This document shows positions 9,851 to 17,577 of a stretch of 64,000 bases of DNA, piece by piece. Below the pieces are notes generated by a model. That model was not told the DNA's origin and did no database searches. It was given only the letters and a program-made list of their open reading frames with translations. Position 1 is the first letter of the stretch. Every line of letters begins with the position of its first letter. A program made the position numbers and the translations under genes. This DNA is from Shewanella polaris (GTDB lineage: Bacteria; Pseudomonadota; Gammaproteobacteria; Enterobacterales; Shewanellaceae), in NCBI RefSeq assembly GCF_006385555.1, contig NZ_CP041036.1:1116001-1180000 (forward strand), read 5' to 3'.

Positions 9851-10542
9851 ATTCTAGGCTCCTCAATGACCGTTTCCTTTACTGCAGGTTTGTTAACTTC
9901 AAGTTTCTTTGAGCCGGATTCTTTAACGGTATGATTTTTCAATGTGTGATAGCCGCCATGTATACGGGTAAAAATGGTAATCGCGCCTAAAAATGCAAAA
10001 CTGTATGCAAGTTCTGGGAAATAGGCTGGCCATAAACAAAATGCGACAAAAAAGGCGATGGTTTCAGTGCCTTCGGTTAAGCCATTTAAATAATAGAAAC
10101 TCTTATTGGCAAATTGTGGCCTAGGAAGATTCAGCTGCTCTGCTGGTATCGCAAAAGCCAAAAAACTTGAGCCGGTACCAATAAACACGGTTAATAAAAC
10201 CGCTGCGGCTAGGGCATTCTCATTAGGGTTGGCTAAGGCAAATCCTAATGGAATGGCTGCGTAAAATACAAAGTCGACGCAAATATCTAAGAAACCACCT
10301 GCTGCGCTGGTGTGTTTTTGATAGCGAGCGAGGGCGCCATCAAGGCCATCAATAATACGATTGAGGGCAATAAAAAATAATGCCGTATACCACTGCTGCA
10401 TTACGAGAAACGGCACGGCTAGCATGCCTAAACCAAAACCGACTAATGTCAATTGGTCTGGGTGCACTTTTTGCTTATCGAGTAACACCACTAATGGGGA
10501 TAATATTTGTTTAATCACTGGAGTAATAAATTTATCTAACAT
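9847..10542 (-). CDS. CDP-alcohol phosphatidyltransferase family protein
   Basis: A 231-residue membrane enzyme with the full catalytic signature DGxxxAR...G...D...D. It begins at DGLDGALAR near residue 67 and ends with the two metal-binding Asp of FLDICVDF. The family moves a phosphatidyl or phospho-alcohol group from a CDP-activated donor to an alcohol (PgsA, PssA, CLS-like enzymes). The acceptor cannot be read from the sequence. A hydrophilic Lys/Glu-rich tail of about 30 residues follows the last helix. The coupling to a fatty acid hydroxylase downstream and an ABC transporter upstream is unusual. Confidence 0.88.
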   Translation of the reverse strand: MLDKFITPVIKQILSPLVVLLDKQKVHPDQLTLVGFGLGMLAVPFLVMQQWYTALFFIALNRIIDGLDGALARYQKHTSAAGGFLDICVDFVFYAAIPLGFALANPNENALAAAVLLTVFIGTGSSFLAFAIPAEQLNLPRPQFANKSFYYLNGLTEGTETIAFFVAFCLWPAYFPELAYSFAFLGAITIFTRIHGGYHTLKNHTVKESGSKKLEVNKPAVKETVIEEPRI

Positions 10543-10621
10543 GCGTCGTTTCCAATTAAGCTGTTGTATGTTAATCGATCTGTTGTCTGTTAATTCAGCT
10601 GTTGTTTGTCAAAATAGTGGT

Positions 10622-11308
10622 TTATATCATTTCACTTGATGTTAATTTAATGACTTTACCTTGAGCTGCATCCGTGTCGGTTTGATCGTGAGTCACCATA
10701 ATGGCAGGTAGCTGATGCTGGCGTATTTGATCAAATACCAATTGTCGGGTTTCTTGACGTAACTGACTGTCCAGCTTACTAAAGGGTTCGTCTAATAATA
10801 TGGCTTTGGGTTGACTAAGCAATACCCGCAGCAATGCCACCCTAGCTTGCTGACCGCCTGATAAACTTTGCGGGTCACGTTGTTCTAATCCACCCAGACC
10901 GACTTGTGTTAACGCTTCACTAATTGCGGCTTGTCGCTGTGCTTTAGGGCTTGGCGGCATAGCAAAGCCGATGTTTCCTGCCACGGATAAATGCGGGAAC
11001 AATAACGGGTCTTGGTAGAGCAAACCAATATGGCGTAAATGACTGGCTGTTTTCGTAATATTTTGGCCGTTTAAATGCAATTGACCTTCAGCACTAAAGC
11101 CCGCTGGCAACATGCCTGTTAACCAGTTTAATAACGTTGATTTGCCGCTGCCAGATGGCCCCATAATTGTTAATATTTCACCGCCACGAATGGTCGCGCT
11201 TAATGATAATAAGTTTTGTTGCTGACGACGCAAGATCAGCCCATCAATGGTGAGTTCTGATGTTGAGGTGGTATTTGAGCCGTTGGCTGTACTCGCGAAT
11301 GTTTGCAT
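10622..11308 (-). CDS. ynjD: ABC transporter ATP-binding subunit, YnjD-like
   Basis: A 228-residue ATPase that powers the permease encoded upstream. Walker A is GPSGSGKST, the signature is LSGGQQARVAL, Walker B is AILLDEPF, and the switch His is in MVTHDQ. A longer frame opens at 11356 inside the permease gene. The ATG at 11308 is preferred because AAGGA lies 8 bases upstream and the start then follows the permease stop by two bases. The YnjBCD-type importer has no firmly established substrate; proposals include thiamine-like compounds and metals. The symbol is used for family resemblance only. Confidence 0.9.
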   Translation of the reverse strand: MQTFASTANGSNTTSTSELTIDGLILRRQQQNLLSLSATIRGGEILTIMGPSGSGKSTLLNWLTGMLPAGFSAEGQLHLNGQNITKTASHLRHIGLLYQDPLLFPHLSVAGNIGFAMPPSPKAQRQAAISEALTQVGLGGLEQRDPQSLSGGQQARVALLRVLLSQPKAILLDEPFSKLDSQLRQETRQLVFDQIRQHQLPAIMVTHDQTDTDAAQGKVIKLTSSEMI

Positions 11309-11310
11309 TA

Positions 11311-13023
11311 TTATCCTTGTTGGTGGCGTTTGACTAACATTTTTGGCAATAGCCAAGCCAGTAAAAAACCTAAAGCGGGGAGGATCATTTGCATTAACGC
11401 ATATACGGCACTGATCCTACGGCTTCCTCCATTGGCTAGCGAAACAGCTTCAGTGGTAATGGTATTGATGCGTCCACCACCAGTGAGTAAGGTTGGTAAG
11501 TATTGGCTAAAGCTAATGGCTAAACCTAATGCGCAAGCAATGAATATCGGCCCAATTAACATGGGCAGTTTAATCCGGAAAAATATTTTTGCTTTGGTGG
11601 CCCCAAGACTGGCCGCAACAATACTAAAGCGTGGGTCTAAACGACGATAGCTACTGGCCAGCGATAAAAACACATAAGGTAATACAAATAACAAATGGGC
11701 CAGTACCACATTGATAAAGGTATGTTGACTGTTTATTTGCTCAAGTAACCAGACCAAACCAAATAAAAACGCGATACTTGGAATAAGCAAGGGCAGATAA
11801 ATTAATACACTGCCCAGAAGCGATAGCGATTTTCCGCTATGCTGCTCCGCTTCTAAGGTGAGCAAGGTTAAAGTTATCGCCAGAACGGTGGCGCAGAGGG
11901 CAATCAGTACCGTGTCGATAAGTGGTGTGTGCATTTGTTGTAATGCCGTTTGCCAGTGCAGCATTACAAATTGTTGCGGTAAGGCATCAGGGAAATGCCA
12001 AAAGCCAGCAAAAGACCACAACAGCATTCCAACTAATGCCAAACCAATGATAGTTAACATTAATGCGGTGATGACATGGGTTATCTTTTGGATGATAGCG
12101 CCGCCGTATTCGCGCTCGCCATTGGTTAACATTGGCTTAGCAAATTGACTCACTAAGCGTTCGAGTAACCACCAACAGGCTAACACTAATAACGTCAGTT
12201 GAATTTGTAATATTGCCCCAGCTGACGCTTTAATGCGTAGGCTTAAGTCCACGTCATGAAACCACTGCATAATTGCCACAGCCAATGTCGGTGGATTGTT
12301 AGGGCCTAAAATTAAGGGGATTTCGACACTGGCGCTGGCGTAAGCCAATACTGCTAATATTGGTAAGCGCAAATGTGGATACAAGCTGGGTAACACTACT
12401 TTGAAAAAAGCCGTCATTGGGCAATAACCTAAGCTCAATGCCACTTTATGTTGTGCCCGCAATGTTTGCCCAAGGTCGGGTTGTGCTAATACGCCTAGCG
12501 CCATTAGCAATAAAAAAGGCAGTTCTTTTAAGGTCACGCCTAGAATAATACTCAGCCCCATCGCATCGTGTGGATATAGCCAATCTGGTGGTGCATCCCA
12601 ACCACTTAACCAAGGCGACACTAAGCGAGACAACATGCCAGACGGGGTGATAAGAAATCCAATAGCAATGGCTGCAGCAGCATGAGGGATAACCAAAATA
12701 GGTCCTAAAAGGCGTTGAATATAACCCAGCCACGGACTGGTAAAGTAACTTGCTAGGATCAATATGGTGATTAAAAAGGCCAACAAGGTACTAATCAAGC
12801 TGGTGGTGATACTCAATAACGCCATGTGGCCAATGCCCGGCGTTTGCCATAATTGCTGAAAACCATTCAGGCTAAAATGGGTTTGATCCAGTGCTGGGAT
12901 CCAACCAAACGCAGGCAGAATAACGCCAATTAACCCACCCAATACAGGGATCAGTAACAAAGCCATCATCATAAATGGACTGAAGCGCACAATTGGATTG
13001 AACAGCTTGGCTACCGTGTTCAT
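11311..13023 (-). CDS. ynjC: ABC transporter permease with two fused transmembrane domains, YnjC-like
   Basis: About 570 residues with some twelve membrane helices in two halves. Each half carries an EAA-type coupling loop: ALSLGYCPMTAFFKVVLP in the first and AASLGATKAKIFFRIKLP in the second. One gene therefore encodes both permease domains, as in ThiP, FbpB and YnjC. The start ATG at 13023 overlaps the stop of the binding-protein gene (ATGA) and has GGAG upstream. This is better than the longer opening at 13050. It forms an importer with the adjacent binding protein and ATPase. Confidence 0.92.
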   Translation of the reverse strand: MNTVAKLFNPIVRFSPFMMMALLLIPVLGGLIGVILPAFGWIPALDQTHFSLNGFQQLWQTPGIGHMALLSITTSLISTLLAFLITILILASYFTSPWLGYIQRLLGPILVIPHAAAAIAIGFLITPSGMLSRLVSPWLSGWDAPPDWLYPHDAMGLSIILGVTLKELPFLLLMALGVLAQPDLGQTLRAQHKVALSLGYCPMTAFFKVVLPSLYPHLRLPILAVLAYASASVEIPLILGPNNPPTLAVAIMQWFHDVDLSLRIKASAGAILQIQLTLLVLACWWLLERLVSQFAKPMLTNGEREYGGAIIQKITHVITALMLTIIGLALVGMLLWSFAGFWHFPDALPQQFVMLHWQTALQQMHTPLIDTVLIALCATVLAITLTLLTLEAEQHSGKSLSLLGSVLIYLPLLIPSIAFLFGLVWLLEQINSQHTFINVVLAHLLFVLPYVFLSLASSYRRLDPRFSIVAASLGATKAKIFFRIKLPMLIGPIFIACALGLAISFSQYLPTLLTGGGRINTITTEAVSLANGGSRRISAVYALMQMILPALGFLLAWLLPKMLVKRHQQG

Positions 13024-14432
13024 TGCATCACTCCATAGCGTTGTAACCATAGCTTTGTAATAACCTTACTCCAACTTGGATCTGGCTCGCTTAACGCTGG
13101 GCTGATTGCTTGGTTAGCAATAGTGGCACTGGGATGTGACTGAGCGGGTGGCTCAAACCAAGTTTGCTGTTCGGCTGTCAGCTTTGATAGTGCTAACACG
13201 CTGGTGTCGCCCCATATATTCGCTTGCTGTTTGTGTGCTTGAGCTTGTGGACTCAGTAAAAAATTGACTACCAATTTAGCGCTGTCCAGGTGAGCGGCAT
13301 TATAGGGAATGGCGATAAAGTGAATATTACTCAAACTGCCATCTTGCATACGATAACTACGACTGCTGTCGGGTAATTCAAAACGTGCAACGGCCGCGGG
13401 AATTTCGGCGGCTGAAAAGGTAAACGCTAGGGCAAGTTCACCATCGCCGATTAAGCGACGTAGCTCCATGCCACTGGACATAAAGTGTTGACCTTTGCGC
13501 CATAGATGCGGATGTAGCTCATCTAAATATTGCCACAATACCGGTAATAACAAAGCCTGGCTTTGCGTTGTCGCGGGTTGATAAAGCAGATTTTTAATCG
13601 CCTCAGGTTGTGAGTTGTTCAGCACAATTAAGGCGTACTTTAAAAAGCTGGTGGCTAAAAAGTCAGGTGGCTTAGGGTAGGTGAATCTGCCTGGGTGTTG
13701 TTTGGCCCATAGGCTTAGTTGTTGCAAAGTTTGCGGTGGTGATGAGGTCACTATGCTGTCGTAGTAAAACGTCAGCGCAGCTTTACCCCATGGTGCTTCC
13801 ATCCCTTGTGTTGGCACGCCAAAGTCACGGGTCATCGCGGGATTGTTATCTGGATCGGTTAAACCAAAGTTGGGCAATTGCGTAACCCAATTTGGCGCTA
13901 GCAGTTGATGCTTGGCCATGGCGGCAAAATTTTCACCGTTAATCCACACTAAATCGACTTGGCCTTGATGATCATTGTTTGCTGATTTTTCGGCTAATAC
14001 TCGGCTGACCGCTTCACTTGTGTCGGTGAGTTTTACATGGTGTAAATTGATCTGATATTGCTGCTTAACTTGTTTCGCGGCCCATTGAATATAACGATTT
14101 ATTTGCGGATCGCCACCCCAAGCATGAAAGTACACATCTTGATTAGCGCCTCGAGATTCAATCTCTGGCCATGATAATTTCAATGCTTGAGCTGATGCTT
14201 TATTAGATACTGGGATTGATGGTGTCGTTAATATTTGGGTTTGTGCTGTCGGTTTATCTACAACATCGTTGACAGAGGCATGAGCCATGCCAGTCCAAAG
14301 GGCAGTAACAAGCAAAAAAGCACTAAGCCCAAAACTAACTGCAACCTCAGATTTTATAAGGTTGCGGTAAAGGGCAGTGCTAGTGATATTGCACCAGCGT
14401 AAATCAGCCAGCAACATTAAGTGACCAATCAT
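13020..14432 (-). CDS. ynjB: ABC transporter periplasmic substrate-binding protein, YnjB-like
   Basis: A 470-residue exported binding protein. A hydrophobic signal segment lies around residues 30-52 (VSFGLSAFLLVTALWTGMAHA) after an unusually long N-terminus. The true start may therefore be further in than the ATG at 14432, which overlaps the DUF547 gene by 29 bases. The mature part has the type II binding-protein layout, with VYFHAWGGDPQINRYIQW at the N-terminal lobe and LVWINGENFAAM. It delivers an unidentified solute to YnjC/YnjD. Gene order and overlaps indicate one operon with the flanking genes. Confidence 0.88.
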   Translation of the reverse strand: MIGHLMLLADLRWCNITSTALYRNLIKSEVAVSFGLSAFLLVTALWTGMAHASVNDVVDKPTAQTQILTTPSIPVSNKASAQALKLSWPEIESRGANQDVYFHAWGGDPQINRYIQWAAKQVKQQYQINLHHVKLTDTSEAVSRVLAEKSANNDHQGQVDLVWINGENFAAMAKHQLLAPNWVTQLPNFGLTDPDNNPAMTRDFGVPTQGMEAPWGKAALTFYYDSIVTSSPPQTLQQLSLWAKQHPGRFTYPKPPDFLATSFLKYALIVLNNSQPEAIKNLLYQPATTQSQALLLPVLWQYLDELHPHLWRKGQHFMSSGMELRRLIGDGELALAFTFSAAEIPAAVARFELPDSSRSYRMQDGSLSNIHFIAIPYNAAHLDSAKLVVNFLLSPQAQAHKQQANIWGDTSVLALSKLTAEQQTWFEPPAQSHPSATIANQAISPALSEPDPSWSKVITKLWLQRYGVMQ

Positions 14433-15297
14433 AATCTAAGAATTTAATATCGAGTTGTTGTTTTTCTGCCGCTTGACGCTGTGCAGGAGTTAGTGTCAGA
14501 ACACCTTTATCACTATTGGAATAAAGCAATAAAAATGCTTCAATCGAATGAGTGTTGCGAAATCCTTTAGTAAAGTCGTCGCCATACCATTTAAAGATAG
14601 AAGACAAATACAGGCTGTCTCCCTTGGCATAATTTCGGCTACTATCGGCAAGAAAACGTTCAGTTTGCTGGGTTAATTGCAGTTCGAGTTTAGCACCTGT
14701 ATAGGCTTCTTCACGCAGTGCAGGGCAACCAATGCTGGCACAGTTTACCGCGAAGTGGATTCTGGGATCGTTGTAACGATCACTACCACGAATGAGTTTG
14801 TGCTCAATATCATTTAGGCTGCGGGTTTTACCTAATAATGGAATAAAGCTTTTATCCCATGGAGAACTAAAAAAACTGCCTAGGTCTTTGATTGAGTCGA
14901 TGTCAGGGTATTTAGTTAAGATAAACTCAACGGTCCACGCGTTGTAAGCATTAATTAAAAATGCCAATTGCGATGGTTTATCCCAAGCATCAAATTCTGC
15001 TTGGGTTATCTGACTCAATTGGTTGAGATAGCTGGTCAATATGGTTCGATCTTGTTGTATCGCTGCGTAATCTATTGCGCTACTGTGACCTGAATGAATC
15101 GGTTTTACATGACGGCTGAGCAAGGTATTCCACTCATCATGTAATGCCATTTTTGTCTGGCTTTCCACAAGACGATTAGCACCAGAAAGCCCCTCAGACT
15201 CATTCGCCGCCGCAATAGTCGCACTACTGACAAGCAAGCTCAACAAAAGACCAATAGTCGGTAAAAATGATTGAGTAAATCGCGTTAATATTTTCAT
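14404..15297 (-). CDS. Exported DUF547 protein
   Basis: A 297-residue protein with a signal peptide (about residues 1-31, ending TIAAANE). The DUF547 core is visible as FLINAYNAWTVEFILTKYP, then KSFIPLLGK, then the Cys-containing DPRIHFAVNCASIGCPALREEAY, and SSIFKWYGDDF near the C-terminus. The family is widespread and exported, has no established biochemical function, and shows conserved Asn, Cys and His reminiscent of cysteine hydrolases. It sits between the VTT/oxidoreductase fusion and the binding protein, overlapping the latter. Confidence 0.88.
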   Translation of the reverse strand: MKILTRFTQSFLPTIGLLLSLLVSSATIAAANESEGLSGANRLVESQTKMALHDEWNTLLSRHVKPIHSGHSSAIDYAAIQQDRTILTSYLNQLSQITQAEFDAWDKPSQLAFLINAYNAWTVEFILTKYPDIDSIKDLGSFFSSPWDKSFIPLLGKTRSLNDIEHKLIRGSDRYNDPRIHFAVNCASIGCPALREEAYTGAKLELQLTQQTERFLADSSRNYAKGDSLYLSSIFKWYGDDFTKGFRNTHSIEAFLLLYSNSDKGVLTLTPAQRQAAEKQQLDIKFLDYDWSLNVAG

Positions 15298-15412
15298 TAT
15301 CTGAGACCTATTTTAAGATCCATCTTTATGATCCAAAAGCTAAATGATTCTAAAGATAAGGCCCAATTTCGTGAGCCTTAGCTAGGTGAACCTGAGTCAT
15401 TTCTCTGTCAGG

Positions 15413-17566
15413 TTAGCCACGACGCCATGTGTGGTATTTTTCTAACCAGCGCAATACAGTTTCTGGTGCATGGTTACGCTTCCATTCACCTGCGGCGTAC
15501 TTGTTGCCTTCGGCCCATGTTGGGTAACTGTGAATGGTGCCTAAAATCTTGTTAAGCCCTAATCCGTGTTTCATCGCCAATACAAATTCAGCAATTAAAT
15601 CACCAGCGTGTTCAGACACGACCGTTACACCTAAGATTTTATCTTTACCTTTAGGGGTAATCACTTTAATAAACCCTTCGGTAGCACTGTCTGTAATGGC
15701 GCGATCAAGCTCGGCAAAATCAAAGCGAGTGACCTCATAATCAATCCCTTGCTGTTTGGCTTCGTATTCATTAATACCCACACGAGCCACTTCTGGATCG
15801 ATAAACGTAGTCCATGGAATAACGCGATAGTCGACTTTGAACTTTTTCAAGTGGCCAAAAAGTCCATTGACTGCCGCGTACCAGCCTTGATGCGCTGCTA
15901 CGTGAGTAAATTGATAAGGCCCAACAATGTCACCTGCCGCATAGATATTTGGGTATAAGGTTTCTAGGTATTCATTGGTGACGATAGTGCGGTTGGTTTC
16001 AATGCCTAACTCTTCTAAGCCGTAACCGCTTAGGCGGGCACTACGACCGACAGCACATAATAGCTGGTCGTACTCTAACGCTAACTCTTGCTCTTGATGT
16101 TTAACAATAAGGTATTTTTTACCGTCTCGTAGTTCGCAGCGCAGCGCTTGGTGTGAGGTTAAAATATTCACGCCACTTTTTTGCAAGGCTTGGGTGGCAA
16201 ACTCAGACACTTCAAGATCTTCTTTGATCATGATGCGCTCAGCCATTTCAACTTGAGTCACTTGTGATCCTAAACGGGCAAAGCTTTGTGCCAGTTCTGA
16301 GCCAATTGGGCCGCCGCCTAGTACCACTAATTTTTGTGGTGCTGTATCGAGTTTTGCAAACTCGTCCCACAAGGTATCACTGGTGACATAACCAACTTCT
16401 TCTATGCCTGGTAACGGTGGCACAAATGGGCGAGCACCTGTAGCAATGACAATGCTACGCGCGGTTAAGCGACTGATATTACCGTCTGGGTGGTTAATTT
16501 CAACTGTCCATGGGTCGACTAATTTTGCATAGCCTTTGACTACGTCGACACCTAAGTTGGTGTAACGCTCAACACTGTCGTGGGGAGCAATATCGGCAAC
16601 CACTTGATGCACACGCGCCATGACTTTTTTAAATGAAAATTCAGGAGTGCTGTCTTCTAAGCCGTAATGATGGGCGTTTCTTATTTGCTGAGCAATTTTA
16701 GCGCTTTTAATAATCGCTTTACTCGGCACACAGCCATAGTTTAAGCAGTCGCCGCCCATTTCGCCGGCTTCAATTAAGGTCACTTTAGCTTTTACTGCGG
16801 CAGCAATATAACTGGTTACTAGGCCACCGGCACCTGCGCCTATCACAATCATGTTGCGATCAAATTTAGCTGGCTTGGTCCATTTGCTGTATACGCGACG
16901 TTTTTTGATCATGTTAACAATACCTTTTGCAATAATGGGGAATAAACCTAATAGTGCAAATGACACGATAAGGTTAAAGGATAAAATATTCGATAAGCTG
17001 TCAATTTGTGCCAACTGAGTACCCGCATTAACGTAAACAAAGGTGCCCAAAAACATACCGACTTGGCTTACCCAGTAAAAAGTCCACGATTTAAAGGCGG
17101 TTACACCCATCAGCATGTTGATTAAAAAGAACGGGAATATTGGCACTAAACGTAAGGTAAATAAGTAAAAGCCACCTTCTTTTTCAATACCGGCATCAAT
17201 GGCCGCTAAGCGCTCTGGAAAACGTTGTTTAATTGAATCACGCAACAGATAACGCGACACTAAAAATGCCAGTGTTGCGCCGATACTCGAGGCAAACGAC
17301 GCAATAATTAATCCTTCTACGATGCCAAATAAGGCACCCGAAGCGATGGTAAGAATCGCGGCACCAGGTAAGGACAATGCGGTCACTGCCACATACAATA
17401 AAAAGAACCCGCCAATAACCAACAGTGGTGACTCTTCACGTAATTGACTAAAGTCATTCATCGAGCCCTTTAGGCCCTCTAAGGTCAGTAATTGATGCAA
17501 GTCAAAGTGGAAAAATAATCCCACTAATGATGCAGCAATCAGTAATAAAACAATTTTTTTAAACAT
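15413..17566 (-). CDS. Fusion of VTT (TVP38/TMEM64) membrane domain and mercuric-reductase-like flavoprotein
   Basis: A 717-residue fusion. Residues 1-225 form a VTT/DedA-like membrane domain (LSLPGAAILTIASGALFG, then LRLVPIFPFFLINMLMG). Residues 237-717 form a class I flavin disulfide oxidoreductase with the FAD motif GAGAGG (243-248), the redox pair C274/C279 in GGDCLNYGCVPSK, an NAD(P)H motif GGGPIGSE, and AAGDI. Lipoamide dehydrogenase uses a His before Pro-Thr as base; here the motif is HSYPTWAE, with Tyr in that place. Classical disulfide reductase chemistry is therefore uncertain. MerA-like mercury binding is not shown: no N-terminal HMA domain or C-terminal Cys pair is seen. The next gene upstream is a TonB receptor. 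Confidence 0.92.
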   Translation of the reverse strand: MFKKIVLLLIAASLVGLFFHFDLHQLLTLEGLKGSMNDFSQLREESPLLVIGGFFLLYVAVTALSLPGAAILTIASGALFGIVEGLIIASFASSIGATLAFLVSRYLLRDSIKQRFPERLAAIDAGIEKEGGFYLFTLRLVPIFPFFLINMLMGVTAFKSWTFYWVSQVGMFLGTFVYVNAGTQLAQIDSLSNILSFNLIVSFALLGLFPIIAKGIVNMIKKRRVYSKWTKPAKFDRNMIVIGAGAGGLVTSYIAAAVKAKVTLIEAGEMGGDCLNYGCVPSKAIIKSAKIAQQIRNAHHYGLEDSTPEFSFKKVMARVHQVVADIAPHDSVERYTNLGVDVVKGYAKLVDPWTVEINHPDGNISRLTARSIVIATGARPFVPPLPGIEEVGYVTSDTLWDEFAKLDTAPQKLVVLGGGPIGSELAQSFARLGSQVTQVEMAERIMIKEDLEVSEFATQALQKSGVNILTSHQALRCELRDGKKYLIVKHQEQELALEYDQLLCAVGRSARLSGYGLEELGIETNRTIVTNEYLETLYPNIYAAGDIVGPYQFTHVAAHQGWYAAVNGLFGHLKKFKVDYRVIPWTTFIDPEVARVGINEYEAKQQGIDYEVTRFDFAELDRAITDSATEGFIKVITPKGKDKILGVTVVSEHAGDLIAEFVLAMKHGLGLNKILGTIHSYPTWAEGNKYAAGEWKRNHAPETVLRWLEKYHTWRRG

Positions 17567-17577
17567 AATTTATAGCC

